64,000 nucleotides of DNA from JAKFWF01 sp963732635. GTDB taxonomy: Bacteria; Pseudomonadota; Alphaproteobacteria; Rhizobiales; Hyphomicrobiaceae. Below are positions 16,858 through 26,053 of this stretch, one piece after another; position 1 is the stretch's first letter, and every line of letters begins with the position of its first letter. The translations under genes and the position numbers were made by a program. The stretch covers positions 310,001-374,000 of the forward strand of contig CAVTAL010000035.1 in NCBI GenBank assembly GCA_963732635.1. Reading direction: 5' to 3'. The notes under the pieces were generated by a model that ran no database searches, was not told the origin of the DNA, and saw only the letters and a list, made by a program, of their open reading frames with translations.

Positions 16858-17760
16858 ATGGCCGCCGCCAGCACCGCTGCGATCGAAGCCAATAACGCCG
16901 CTGCCGATGCCGCCCGCGAAGCGCGTGACGAAGTGCTGGAAAAATCGGCGAAGACACCAGCGACTGCGCCAGCAGCATCCAAGACCGCCGCCGGACCATC
17001 CAACAGCCGTTGGGACGCATTCCAGGTCGATGTCTGGATCACCGATATAAATGCGATCGAGTTCGGCTTCTGGAAGAAGGATCGCAATAAGGCGAAATCG
17101 CGCCAGTTCACCTCAGACATGGATATCCTTGGTGAGGTCACGGAGAACGGTGAGCGCACCGGTCTCATCGGCTATCGCGAGGACCTGTGGCGCACCAAGT
17201 CCGGCATGGACAAGCGGCTCGTCTTCAAGTTGTTCGGTGAAAAGCTGAACTGGCACGCCACCATGGACCTGATGCTCGGTCGCTCGTTGCAGCTAACGCT
17301 CGGCGCGCATGGCTTTCCGGTCGTTGCCTTCTCGATGAACACCGGCAGTCATGACCAGATGGTCTACATCGAGCGCTCAGCGCATAAGTGGCCATGGCAA
17401 CCGGAATCATTTTCGTTCTTCCTGCTGGAGAACGGTGAGCTCGATTTCTATCGATTGAAGCGCGACATGGTGGCGTTCGGCTGGGATTACACGCTCTATG
17501 ATCAGCACGATCGGGTGGTCGGCCACATCGATAGCAAGCTGCTAACACTGGGCGGTAAACGCAAGTGCCGGGTGCTGCGCGAACATAGCGACAAGCGCCT
17601 GCACATTGTCCTGAAGCTGTTCTGCGGCATGCTGCCGTTCAATGCCGGTTGCCAGAAGCACATCAAGTCGCTTTATCGGCAGATACGAGGCGGCAAGCTC
17701 GAACCCAAGCTAGAGCGGCAGGAAGCTGACCTTTACATGAACCCCCGGCGAACGCGTTAG
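16858..17760 (+). CDS. Hypothetical protein, possibly LURP-one/tubby-like fold
   Basis: I do not recognise this 300-residue protein with confidence. The first 50 residues are Ala-rich and low in complexity. Residues about 55-250 look globular, with many aromatic and beta-forming stretches (FEFGFWKKD, FSFFLLENGELDFYRLKRD). A segment reading YTLYDQHDRVVGHIDSK faintly resembles the repeated strand pattern of LURP-one/phospholipid-scramblase-like proteins; this is only a resemblance. No signal peptide or membrane segment is evident. ATG 16858 is preceded by AGGAGA at a suitable distance, supporting the start and real translation. It converges with the small secreted protein gene, 14 bases apart. 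Confidence 0.75.
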   Translation: MAAASTAAIEANNAAADAAREARDEVLEKSAKTPATAPAASKTAAGPSNSRWDAFQVDVWITDINAIEFGFWKKDRNKAKSRQFTSDMDILGEVTENGERTGLIGYREDLWRTKSGMDKRLVFKLFGEKLNWHATMDLMLGRSLQLTLGAHGFPVVAFSMNTGSHDQMVYIERSAHKWPWQPESFSFFLLENGELDFYRLKRDMVAFGWDYTLYDQHDRVVGHIDSKLLTLGGKRKCRVLREHSDKRLHIVLKLFCGMLPFNAGCQKHIKSLYRQIRGGKLEPKLERQEADLYMNPRRTR

Positions 17761-17774
17761 ACTGCAGGCGCCAG

Positions 17775-18164
17775 TTACCTCCGCCGCCGTTGCAACAGTG
17801 CGCAGCGGCGCTTGAACTCGACCCGTGAAACGCCGGTCGAGCGCTGCCAGCCGTCGTCGCATTGGCTGATCGTCAGCGGTACGAACGGTGCCGGCAATGC
17901 ACTGGGGTAAGTCGTGATTGGGGGTGGCTGCAGCACCTTCGGAGGTTGCGAAACCTCCGGTCCGCGCGGCCAAATCGGTGTTCCGATGGCGCCACCTGGC
18001 GTACCAGGATAGGTTGGGATCGGCCGGGCGTAAGGATCGGTCGGGATCCCTCCGGGTGAGGGCACATAGCGGCCGTCCCTGTCGTACTGCGCAAGGACTG
18101 GCCTAGCTGCCGCAAGCAAAATCATCAAGATGCCAGCGGCAAGTGCATGTGAGTGGTTGGTCAT
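17775..18164 (-). CDS. Small secreted proline-rich protein
   Basis: A 129-residue hypothetical protein with a clear signal peptide (MTNHSHALAAGILMILLAAARPVLA, here split for reading: basic-free start, hydrophobic core, A-L-A site), followed by a Pro- and Gly-rich mature part (PGGIPTDPYARPIPTYPG) and a C-terminal segment with two cysteines (ISQCDDGW and FKRRCALLQRRRR). The very basic C-terminus could associate with envelope polymers. ATG 18164 is chosen because the signal peptide begins there. A long in-frame extension to 18461 is not credible, since it would overlap the divergent serine hydrolase start. Function unknown. Confidence 0.65.
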   Translation of the reverse strand: MTNHSHALAAGILMILLAAARPVLAQYDRDGRYVPSPGGIPTDPYARPIPTYPGTPGGAIGTPIWPRGPEVSQPPKVLQPPPITTYPSALPAPFVPLTISQCDDGWQRSTGVSRVEFKRRCALLQRRRR

Positions 18165-18294
18165 CACCGGAATATCGGGGTTCGGCCGCCGTTCGCCAAG
18201 AGCAATGCGGCCCTCTGGGCTGGCGTCTGTTGATTCTAAGTTGATCGTGCTTAGTCTGGCGGTCAAAGCGCAATTCGTTCCGGAGCCAAGGCCC

Positions 18295-19530
18295 ATGAAC
18301 TTTCTCAAGAAGCTCGAAGACCCGACATCGCTGCAGGAGGTCTCGCCTGAGCAGGTCGGCATTTCCAGCAAACGACTTGGGCGCATTGCCGAGGCCATGC
18401 AGCGGGAGATTGACGCCGAGCGAATTCCCGGTGGCGTGTTGGCCATCGCCAGGCGCGGCAAACTCGCCTATTGCGAGGCTTTTGGCAGCCGCGACACGGC
18501 CTCAACGGCGCCGATGACGACGGATGCGGTGTTCTCGATCGCCTCGATGACCAAGGCGATGACTTCGGTCGCAGCCCTGCAGTTGCTGGAGGAAGGCCGC
18601 ATCAATCTTGCTGATCCGGTCGGCAACTATTTGCCGGAGCTGGCAAACATGACGGTGGTCGAACCGTCTGGCGGCGCGACACTTGTCACCCGGCCGGCTG
18701 GCCGCTCGCCGACGATCCAGGACCTGCTGCGTCACACTTCCGGCATGACCTACCGCGACCGCGGAATGACGCCGGCGCACAAGCTCTATCCTGGCAGCTC
18801 GATCAACGCCGCCGTCAAGATGACAAAGGCTGAGTATCTGGCGGCGATGGCCAAGGCGCCGCTGCTGTTCGAACCCGGCGCAGACTGGGAATACGGTTTT
18901 TCGACCGACGTGCTGGGTCTTGTTGTCGAGGCGGTCACCGGCGAGACACTAGGTGAAACGCTGGCGAAGCGCATTTGCGGGCCGCTCGGCATGACCAGCA
19001 CTGGCTTTGAGCTCAACGATGCAACTGGTCCACGCTATGCCAAAGCGTTCGAAAAGGACGTGATTACAGGTGCGCCGCAGGTAATCCATCACGCGACAAA
19101 TGCCAAGATGAAGTGGCAGAGCGGCGGCGGCGGTGGTGTTTCCTGCGCCCTCGACTATCTGAAATTCGCCGAAGCGCTGCGTCGTGGCGGCAGGTTGGGC
19201 GATGCGCAGATCCTCGGGCGCAAGACCGTCGAGCTGATGACCGCCGACAGCCTATCGGACAAGATCGAGAACCGAATCGCCGACAGCATGGACCCGTCGA
19301 GCGCCGGTTACGGCTTCGGCCTCGGCGTCGCGGTCAGGCGGCAGGCCGGCATTGCGGCTATGGTCGGTTCGAAAGGCGACTACTACTGGTCGGGTGTCTA
19401 TGGCACCTACTTCTGGGTCGATCCGAGCGAACATCTCGCCTGTGTGTGGATGTGTGCCTCGCCCGGCATGATCCGCCTGCGCTATCGACCGATGGTGCGC
19501 GCACTCGTCTATCAGGCGATTGACGATTGA
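18295..19530 (+). CDS. Serine hydrolase of the beta-lactamase/penicillin-binding fold (EstB-like)
   Basis: A 411-residue class C beta-lactamase-like esterase or peptidase. The catalytic SxxK motif is SMTK at residues 84-87 in FSIASMTKAMTSVAALQLLE; LLRHTSGMTY is the usual helix after it, and WEYGFSTDVLGLVVE supplies the tyrosine position. GSKGDYYWSGVYGTYFWVDP is typical of EstB-like esterases rather than true beta-lactamases. No signal peptide is seen, so it is probably cytoplasmic. ATG 18295 starts a family-like N-terminus; upstream in-frame codons cover the divergent promoter. The substrate is unknown. dapC follows after 58 bases, but no functional link is evident. Confidence 0.88.
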   Translation: MNFLKKLEDPTSLQEVSPEQVGISSKRLGRIAEAMQREIDAERIPGGVLAIARRGKLAYCEAFGSRDTASTAPMTTDAVFSIASMTKAMTSVAALQLLEEGRINLADPVGNYLPELANMTVVEPSGGATLVTRPAGRSPTIQDLLRHTSGMTYRDRGMTPAHKLYPGSSINAAVKMTKAEYLAAMAKAPLLFEPGADWEYGFSTDVLGLVVEAVTGETLGETLAKRICGPLGMTSTGFELNDATGPRYAKAFEKDVITGAPQVIHHATNAKMKWQSGGGGGVSCALDYLKFAEALRRGGRLGDAQILGRKTVELMTADSLSDKIENRIADSMDPSSAGYGFGLGVAVRRQAGIAAMVGSKGDYYWSGVYGTYFWVDPSEHLACVWMCASPGMIRLRYRPMVRALVYQAIDD

Positions 19531-19588
19531 CACTAGACGTCAAATTCGACAATTGCCCCCCTCTGCCATCCTTCAAACGAGAACCCAC

Positions 19589-20809
19589 ATGAGCCAATTG
19601 TTCGGTCTGGAGGCGCTTGCGAAGGGCGCGGTGCTGTCCCCATTTACCCGTCTCCATCGATTGCTGGCCGACTTTCCGCCGGGCAACCCGAAAACGATCG
19701 AGATGACCGCTGGTGATCCGAATGAGACAATGCCGGGGTTCGTGATCGACCGTATTGCCGAGGCCAAGGCGTCGCTGGGCACTTACCCGAAAATTCGCGG
19801 TTCCGACGACCTGCGGCGCACTCTGGCGAACTGGATCGACCGCCGCTATGGCCTCAAGCCCGGCATCGATTTCATGCGCGAGGTGCATCCGTTGAACGGC
19901 TCGCGCGAGGGCCTGTTCTTCGCCAATCTGCCGGCGGTTGGCCGCAAGCAGGTCAAGGGTCGGCCGGTGGTGTTAATGCCGAACCCATTCTATCAAGCCT
20001 ATCTTGGTGCGGCCTATGGCGCCAATTGCGAAGCGGTATTCCTCAACGCCACCGCCGAGACCGGTCACCTGCCCGACCTCGACGAAATTTCCGGCGACAC
20101 CGAATTGCTCGATCGCACGGTGTCGTTCTACCTCTGCTCGCCAGCCAATCCGCAAGGCGCCGTCGCCAGCCGGGCCTATGTGACACGGGCGCTCGAACTC
20201 GCCCGCAAGCATGATTTCATGCTGTTCTTCGATGAGTGCTATTCAGAGATCTACACTGGCGATGCGGCGCCGACCGGTGGTCTCGAAGTGGCGGCCAAGA
20301 CACCCGAGCGGTTCAAGAACATCGTCGTGTTCAACTCTCTGTCGAAGCGTTCGAACCTGCCCGGACTGCGCTCAGGCTTTGCCGCCGGTGACGGAGATTT
20401 CCTCGAAACTTTTGCCGAGGTGCGCAATCTCACCGCACCGCAGATGCCGGGCATCATCCAACATGCATCGGCGGCGGTGTGGGCCGAGGAGCAGCATGTT
20501 TCGGTGATCCGCCAGGCATATCGGGCGAAATTCGACATCTGTGACGAGCTTTTGAGGGGCAAGTTTGGCTACCAGCGGCCAGCCGGCGGCTTCTTCCTGT
20601 GGCTCGATATGGGGCATTTGGGCAATAGCGTCGACGCCACGCTAACGCTTTGGAAACGCTGTGGTGTGAAAGTGGTGCCTGGAGCCTACCTGGCCCAGGC
20701 CGGTCGCAACGGAGTGAACCCCGGCGAGAACCACATCCGCGTGGCGCTCGTGCACCCACCGGCAGTGATCAGGGAGGCGCTGGAACGGATCGTCAATGTA
20801 ACCGCGTAG
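19589..20809 (+). CDS. dapC: Class I/II PLP aminotransferase, probable succinyldiaminopimelate aminotransferase DapC
   Basis: The 406-residue fold-type I aminotransferase resembles the alphaproteobacterial DapC group, which transaminates N-succinyl-2-amino-6-ketopimelate in lysine and peptidoglycan synthesis. Features: GTYPKIRGSDDLRRTLANW, the substrate loop HPLNGSREGLFFANL, the cofactor Asp and Tyr in FFDECYSEIY and the PLP lysine in FNSLSKRSNLPGLRSGF. ATG 19589 (MSQLFGLEALAKG) is the natural start. Its place just before ftsK and lolA is, as I recall, shared with other Hyphomicrobiales and supports the DapC name, but LL-diaminopimelate or other aminotransferase activity cannot be excluded. 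Confidence 0.82.
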   Translation: MSQLFGLEALAKGAVLSPFTRLHRLLADFPPGNPKTIEMTAGDPNETMPGFVIDRIAEAKASLGTYPKIRGSDDLRRTLANWIDRRYGLKPGIDFMREVHPLNGSREGLFFANLPAVGRKQVKGRPVVLMPNPFYQAYLGAAYGANCEAVFLNATAETGHLPDLDEISGDTELLDRTVSFYLCSPANPQGAVASRAYVTRALELARKHDFMLFFDECYSEIYTGDAAPTGGLEVAAKTPERFKNIVVFNSLSKRSNLPGLRSGFAAGDGDFLETFAEVRNLTAPQMPGIIQHASAAVWAEEQHVSVIRQAYRAKFDICDELLRGKFGYQRPAGGFFLWLDMGHLGNSVDATLTLWKRCGVKVVPGAYLAQAGRNGVNPGENHIRVALVHPPAVIREALERIVNVTA

Positions 20810-20825
20810 GATTTGCGTTCACCCC

Positions 20826-23393
20826 ATGGCCTTCCAGAGCAGAGCTAGCGATCCGCAGCGTTTGCTGCCGGAAACGCTTGAGGATCGGATCCTAGGGGTG
20901 GTATCGCAAGGTGCCGGTGGCCTGTTGTGCCTTTGCGCGGTGGCTGGTTGGCTGAGCCTGCTGAGCTGGTCGCTGGACGATCCAAGCCTGACGCACGCAA
21001 CCAGTGGCGCCACCCGCAACCTGCTCGGCGCGCCGGGCGCGGTTCTGTCGGATCTGTTGTTGCAGACGCTCGGCTTCGCAGCTGTATTCGTACTGTTGCC
21101 GCCGGTGATATGGGGGCTCGAATTGGCGCTGGCGCGCCATGTGCCCGATTTCCGTTCGAAAATCGCGCTGTTTCCGCTGGCGATCGTCCTGCTCGCCGGG
21201 GCCTGCTCGGCGCTGCCAGTACCAGCGCGCTGGCCGCTCCATCACGGCATGGGCGGCATCCTCGGCGACGTTCTGTTCAACCTATTGAACAATGTCTTCG
21301 CCTCCATCAATCCTGGGCGAAGCGGCCTGGCAACGGGCTTGGTATACGCCAGTACTGGCTTTGGCGCACTGATTCAGAACCTCGGCCTAAGCGGCCGTGA
21401 TCTCGCATATCTGATGCAACCTTCCCCGTCCGATCGGCATCGCGGTGAGCGTACCTCGTGGCGGACGTGGTTGGCGGGTCTCGGCGCCAAGGCCTCCCGG
21501 TATTCCAGGCATGCTCCCGCCGTCGTTACTTCTGGTCAAGAGCAGCACTATGTTGCCAGCCCGCAGTTTCACGTCGCGCCAGCGGGGCCGCGTGAACAGC
21601 AGGCATTCGCTGAGCAGGCGTTCACCGGCTATCGCATGGCGCCTTCGGTGGAGGACTATCGTCCAGGCAGCTTGTTCGATCAGCCACCTCCGGCGCCGCT
21701 CGACCAGCGTCGCGCAGCAATCAGCCGTGGGCCGGCGTTCGATAGCCATACCGATGCCGAGTCGCGTGAAATCGCCGAGCGGTTCGCGCCACGCGGGCAT
21801 GAGCACGATGGCGGTTCCGGGGCTCGGGCGTCTGGTCTGCTGGGAGGATTCTGGAGCCGCCGTCAAGGTCCTGCCTACAAGCGGCCGAGCCTCAATTTGT
21901 TGAAGCGCCCGACTCACGCCCGGCCGACGCAGGACTTCACCTCCACAGTGCTGCGCGGTACGGCGCGGTTGCTGGAAGACGTGCTGGCCGATTTCGGCAT
22001 CAAGGGCGAAGTGAAAGACGTCAAACCTGGGCCGGTGGTGACACTGTTCGAGGTCGAACCCGCGCGCGGCATCAAGGCCTCGCGCGTGATCGCGCTGGCC
22101 GACGACATTGCCCGTTCGATGAGCGCAACTGCCGTCCGTGTCGCCGTCGTGCCGGGTCGCAACGTGATTGGCATCGAATTGCCGAACGTGCGCCGCGAAA
22201 CCGTGCTTCTGCGTGAAATCCTGGAGGCCGATGCTTACAAGGCCGGCGAGGCAACACTGCCGCTGGCGCTCGGCCGCACGATCAGCGGCGAACCGGTTGT
22301 CACCGACCTCGCCCGCATGCCCCATCTGCTGGTCGCCGGCACCACCGGGTCGGGCAAGTCGGTCGGCGTCAATGCCATGATCCTGTCGCTGATCTACAAG
22401 CTCGCGCCGGAAGACTGCCGCTTCCTGATGATCGACCCGAAAATGCTGGAGTTGTCGGTCTACAACGGCATTCCGCATTTGCTGACTCCGGTAATCACCG
22501 ATGCCGGTAAAGCCGTGCAGGCGCTGAACTGGGCGGTGTCGGAAATGGAGGAGCGCTACAAGCGCATGTCGCAGCTTGGCGTGCGCAACATCGATGTGTT
22601 CAACAACCGCGTACGCAATGCGGCAAAGCAAGGCGAGAAGCTGGCGCGTACGGTGCAGACCGGCATCGACAGCCGCACGGGCCAGCCGATCTATCAGCAA
22701 GACGTGCTCGAACTTGAGCCGATGCCATACATAGTGGTGGTGGTTGACGAGTTCGCCGACTTGATGATCTCCGCCGGCAAGGAGATCGAAGTCGCGGTGC
22801 AGCGGCTGGCGCAAATGGCACGTGCCGCCGGCATCCACTTGATCATGGCAACGCAACGGCCATCGGTCGACATTATCACCGGCACCATCAAGGCGAATTT
22901 CCCAACCCGGTTGAGCTTCAAGGTGGCGTCGCGTATCGACAGTCGCACCATTCTCAATGAGCAGGGCGCCGAGCAACTACTGGGCCAAGGCGACATGTTG
23001 TTGTCCACTGGCGCCGGCCAGTTGACGCGCATCCACGGTCCGTTCGTGTCGGACGAGGAGGTCGAGGGTATCGTCGCGGCACTGCGCGCCGAAGGCGAGC
23101 CGCGCTATGTCGATGGTATTACCGACGGACCTGGCGAAGCTGTCCCCGCCCAGCACGCCGCGATGAGCCGCGCCAGTGCCGAGGACGATCTATACGAGAA
23201 GGCGGTCGCTATCGTCCTGCGCGACCGCAAGGCGTCGACCAGCTACATCCAGCGCCGATTGAGCATCGGCTACAACCGCGCGGCCGATCTTATCGAGCGG
23301 ATGGAGCGTGAAGGTATCATCACGCCGGCCAATGGCACTGCCAAGCGCGATATCTTGGTCGCCAACGGCGCAACTGCCTCGGACGCAGCTTGA
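20826..23393 (+). CDS. ftsK: DNA translocase FtsK
   Basis: FtsK couples chromosome dimer resolution to division at the septum. The 855 residues comprise an N-terminal membrane domain with about four helices (residues 25-190), a Pro/Gln-rich linker to about 355, the RecA-like motor with Walker A GTTGSGKS near residue 505 and Walker B-like YIVVVVDEFADLM near 637, and a C-terminal gamma winged helix (EDDLYEKAVAIVLRDRKAS onward) that reads KOPS sequences. Start ATG 20826, 16 bases after dapC, suggests co-transcription. Length and domain order are normal for the family. Confidence 0.96.
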   Translation: MAFQSRASDPQRLLPETLEDRILGVVSQGAGGLLCLCAVAGWLSLLSWSLDDPSLTHATSGATRNLLGAPGAVLSDLLLQTLGFAAVFVLLPPVIWGLELALARHVPDFRSKIALFPLAIVLLAGACSALPVPARWPLHHGMGGILGDVLFNLLNNVFASINPGRSGLATGLVYASTGFGALIQNLGLSGRDLAYLMQPSPSDRHRGERTSWRTWLAGLGAKASRYSRHAPAVVTSGQEQHYVASPQFHVAPAGPREQQAFAEQAFTGYRMAPSVEDYRPGSLFDQPPPAPLDQRRAAISRGPAFDSHTDAESREIAERFAPRGHEHDGGSGARASGLLGGFWSRRQGPAYKRPSLNLLKRPTHARPTQDFTSTVLRGTARLLEDVLADFGIKGEVKDVKPGPVVTLFEVEPARGIKASRVIALADDIARSMSATAVRVAVVPGRNVIGIELPNVRRETVLLREILEADAYKAGEATLPLALGRTISGEPVVTDLARMPHLLVAGTTGSGKSVGVNAMILSLIYKLAPEDCRFLMIDPKMLELSVYNGIPHLLTPVITDAGKAVQALNWAVSEMEERYKRMSQLGVRNIDVFNNRVRNAAKQGEKLARTVQTGIDSRTGQPIYQQDVLELEPMPYIVVVVDEFADLMISAGKEIEVAVQRLAQMARAAGIHLIMATQRPSVDIITGTIKANFPTRLSFKVASRIDSRTILNEQGAEQLLGQGDMLLSTGAGQLTRIHGPFVSDEEVEGIVAALRAEGEPRYVDGITDGPGEAVPAQHAAMSRASAEDDLYEKAVAIVLRDRKASTSYIQRRLSIGYNRAADLIERMEREGIITPANGTAKRDILVANGATASDAA

Positions 23394-23535
23394 CCAGTGT
23401 GTCCGATTGATCGGCGTTTGACGGATATCAGCCGCGCTGCCTATTGCTGCCCACATCTCGCCCGATTAATGGGTGAAGCGGTAATTGTGGCTGGCGATGA
23501 TTCGCCGGCCCTCGATGACATGACGTGGGGGCAGG

Positions 23536-24252
23536 ATGCGCATTCGGTCGTTGATCAAGGTCGCCGTATTGGCGGGCGTGACGCTCGTGCCGGCCTTGCA
23601 GGCAAATGCGCAGGACACCAAGAAGGCGCCGCCGAACCCCGTCGGCCAGAATTGGCCTGCCCAGACCCAGGTCGGTACAGGCACCGACGCCAAGGTGTTC
23701 GATGCCAATCAGATCGCCACGGTCAAGAAAGTAACCGACTACTTCAACGCCCTCAACAATTTGAAGGGCGTGTTTCAGCAGACCAACCCCGATGGCAAGA
23801 AGATGCGCGGCGTGGTGCTGGTCAAGAAGCCTGGCCGGTTCCGGTTCGACTATAATAAGCCGAGCGAGCAGATCGTGATGTCCGACGGCAAGATGCTGGC
23901 GATCCAGGATCTCGACGGAAATTCCGATGATCGCTACGAGCTAGATAACACACCATTCCGGATGCTGCTGAAGAAGGATGTGGACCTGTTGCGCGACGCC
24001 CGCATCCTCGATGTGCAAGAGGCTGAGGATCTCATCATCGTGACAGTGATGGACAAGAGCCCGGATGCGCCAGGCAGGATCAAGCTGTTCTTCTCCGTCA
24101 AGCCCGGCCTCGAACTCAAGGAATGGGTGACGACGGACGCCCAAAATCTGGATACACGGGTCGAGCTGTCCGGCATCAATCGGACTGATGAAATCGATGC
24201 TGCTAAGTTCGACATCAAGAGTGTCGCGTTGAACAAATTCAACAAGCGGTAG
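23536..24252 (+). CDS. lolA: Outer-membrane lipoprotein carrier protein LolA
   Basis: LolA carries lipoproteins across the periplasm from the LolCDE complex to the outer membrane. The 238-residue protein has a signal peptide (RIRSLIKVAVLAGVTLVPAL, cleavage after NAQ or ANA). The mature part has the unclosed-barrel signature: FNALNNLKGVFQQTNPDGKKMRGVVLVKKPGRFRFDY followed in the sequence by PSEQIVMSDGKML and DNTPFRMLLK, here noted as separate motifs. It lies 142 bases after ftsK, a common pairing in this order. A large Pro/Gln stretch after the signal sequence is characteristic of alphaproteobacterial LolA. Confidence 0.93.
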   Translation: MRIRSLIKVAVLAGVTLVPALQANAQDTKKAPPNPVGQNWPAQTQVGTGTDAKVFDANQIATVKKVTDYFNALNNLKGVFQQTNPDGKKMRGVVLVKKPGRFRFDYNKPSEQIVMSDGKMLAIQDLDGNSDDRYELDNTPFRMLLKKDVDLLRDARILDVQEAEDLIIVTVMDKSPDAPGRIKLFFSVKPGLELKEWVTTDAQNLDTRVELSGINRTDEIDAAKFDIKSVALNKFNKR

Positions 24253-24449
24253 GATTGGCGGCGGTTAACCATTCCGCTTGTGGCATGCCAGCCGCAGGCA
24301 AGTACATGCTGTGGATATCTCTTGAAATATCTGTAAACTTTTCGTGATCTACGCGGTCGCCCCCTATTGAAATCCGGAAAGCTGGGCTTAAATGCACGTC
24401 ATGCAGGTGGCGTCAACCTGTATCGGCAGTGCCCCCCGTCTCGCCGATG

Positions 24450-24541
24450 ACGCACCTGTAGCACTGGTATCCCTCCCAGTGCTGTCCGCGCTTTAACGAG
24501 CGCCAGCGCCCAACTCCTCCCCCCGGAGTTGGGCGCCATTC
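24450..24541 (+). ncRNA. Candidate small RNA with two hairpins and C-rich loops, ending in a terminator-like stem
   Basis: The 310-base gap between lolA and the next gene holds no credible ORF but two strong hairpins. The first pairs AGCACTGG (24460-24467) with CCAGTGCT (24476-24483), loop TATCCCTC. The second pairs GCGCCCAACTCC (24506-24517) with GGAGTTGGGCGC (24525-24536), a 12-bp perfect stem with loop TCCCCCC. C-rich loops that can pair with Shine-Dalgarno sequences are typical of several alphaproteobacterial trans-acting sRNAs. The second stem could equally be a shared terminator for lolA and the convergent gene. The 5' end is unknown and no clear promoter is claimed. Confidence 0.45.
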
Positions 24542-24562
24542 GTTTCAGCTCTCGTCCCGTCG

Positions 24563-25111
24563 TCAGTGGCGGGTTTCAAGGCCCGGTCGTACGTGCTCAA
24601 GTGCTGGGCGTGCGGGTCGCGCATCGATCACCGCAGGCATGTCTAGGGCGTCGGTAAGTTCTCCCGCCAGACTCTGATCGATGGCACGAAGTTCGACAGC
24701 AAGGTCTTTCAAACGCGACGTGATCCTGGCAACGAGATGATCCGCGAGTTTGGCGTCCTCGGCCATTTGCTCGTACATACTGGTGCGCGTGATCTTGAGC
24801 GCTCGGACAGCTGTTTTGGCGACAATCGTCGACATGTGCTCGGTCTCGACCAGCATAGCCATCTCGCCGATCAATGAGCCAATCACCACCGGTTCGGGCT
24901 CACCAGACAAGTCCGGACCTTTGGTGCGGATCGCTTCTCCACCGACTATAATGTAGGCACCATCTGCTTCTGCGTCGGCCACAACGATCGTCTGCCCTGG
25001 TCGAAATACGATCCGCTCTGCGCGGCGGGCGATTTCGGTAATTTGCAAAGGGCGCAAGCCTTGGAACAACGCAATCTTCAATAGTGGCGCAACGAGCGCA
25101 TCGATAGCCAT
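24563..25111 (-). CDS. Cyclic nucleotide-binding domain protein
   Basis: A 182-residue protein with a single Crp-like cyclic nucleotide-binding beta-roll at about residues 10-125 (LFQGLRPLQITEIARRAERIVFRPGQ region, IGSLIGEMAMLVETEHMSTIVA phosphate-binding cassette) and a short helical tail. It has no helix-turn-helix, so it is unlikely to be a Crp-type transcription factor. The cassette has GE but lacks the canonical RxA arginine, having HMSTIVA instead, so cAMP binding is doubtful. ATG 25111 fits the family. It may be co-transcribed with the response regulator upstream on the same strand (gap 155 bases). Confidence 0.85.
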   Translation of the reverse strand: MAIDALVAPLLKIALFQGLRPLQITEIARRAERIVFRPGQTIVVADAEADGAYIIVGGEAIRTKGPDLSGEPEPVVIGSLIGEMAMLVETEHMSTIVAKTAVRALKITRTSMYEQMAEDAKLADHLVARITSRLKDLAVELRAIDQSLAGELTDALDMPAVIDARPARPALEHVRPGLETRH

Positions 25112-25266
25112 GGCGTCATAAATTCCCGTGGACTGACACGTTGGAAAGGACTGACGCGATACTGAACTGGGATGCTGAAGTTCGACTGATTCGGCCGATG
25201 GCCGCTAGCGATGTTTGCGAGCCGGGGGTGAACCGTTGAAAACCCTTGGAAAAGTAGGCGGCTGCA

Positions 25267-25953
25267 CTATGGGACCAGCTTGTAGCCGCCGGTTTCGGTC
25301 ACCAGCAATTCGGCGGTCGAAGGGTCTTTTTCGATCTTCTGTCGCAAACGGTAGATGTGGGTTTCGAGGGTGTGTGTAGTGACGCCCGCATTATAACCCC
25401 AGACTTCGTGCAACAGCACCTCGCGCGTTACGACCTTCTCGCCGGCCCGGTAGAGGTACTTGAGAATCGAAGTTTCCTTCTCGGTCAGGCGAATTTTCGC
25501 GCCCTTTTCATCCAGCAACAGCTTCGACGCCGGCTTGAATGTATACTGGCCGATCGAGAATACAGCATCCTCACTCTGCTCATGCTGTCGCAATTGAGCG
25601 CGGATGCGGGCCAACAGTACGGCGAATTTGAACGGTTTGGCGATGTAGTCGTTCGCACCGGCGTCTAGGCCCAGAACCTGGTCGGCATCGGTAGTATTGC
25701 CGGTCAACATCACGATTGGCGCCTTGAATCCATTTCGCCGCAGCTGCTTGACGGCCTCTCGTCCGTCCATGTCGGGCAGGCCGACATCGAACAAGATCAG
25801 GTCGAGGCGTTCTTTGCGGGCAACTTCCATGCCCTCGGCGGCGGTACAGGCCGTCGAAATCTCGAACTCGTCATATAGTGCGAGCTGGTCGCGCAGCGAG
25901 CTTCTGAGATCCTCGTCGTCGTCGACAATGAGAATTTGCCGTGCATTGCTCAT
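25267..25953 (-). CDS. OmpR/PhoB-type response regulator
   Basis: A 228-residue two-domain regulator. The receiver domain has the acidic pair at Asp11-13 (LIVDDDEDL), the phospho-acceptor Asp56 in LILFDVGLPDMDG, the Thr in MLTGNTTDAD and the Lys in YIAKPFKFAVL. The winged-helix output domain ends in HIYRLRQKIEKD and TETGGYKLVP. ATG 25953 starts the canonical MSNARQILIVDDD; the frame upstream to 26064 is not supported. No histidine kinase is adjacent, so it is an orphan here. It resembles CenR-like envelope regulators of alphaproteobacteria, and the divergent L,D-transpeptidase would suit a cell-wall role, but that assignment is tentative. Confidence 0.9.
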   Translation of the reverse strand: MSNARQILIVDDDEDLRSSLRDQLALYDEFEISTACTAAEGMEVARKERLDLILFDVGLPDMDGREAVKQLRRNGFKAPIVMLTGNTTDADQVLGLDAGANDYIAKPFKFAVLLARIRAQLRQHEQSEDAVFSIGQYTFKPASKLLLDEKGAKIRLTEKETSILKYLYRAGEKVVTREVLLHEVWGYNAGVTTHTLETHIYRLRQKIEKDPSTAELLVTETGGYKLVP

Positions 25954-26053
25954 ACGGCAGTCTCCAGTTGTGGCACTTGCAATTGGTAACTTTGTATCAC
26001 CTTGATCACCCCTGCAGGAAGTATGCTTCTGCATGCACGGGCGAGTTTGCAAG

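Noticed and set aside
21387..22976. A 529-codon minus-strand frame opposite ftsK
   Set aside because: It is the antisense shadow of a high-GC gene: composition rich in His, Arg and Gln, no family resemblance, no start signals. The similar frame opposite parB (3288-4142) was rejected for the same reason.
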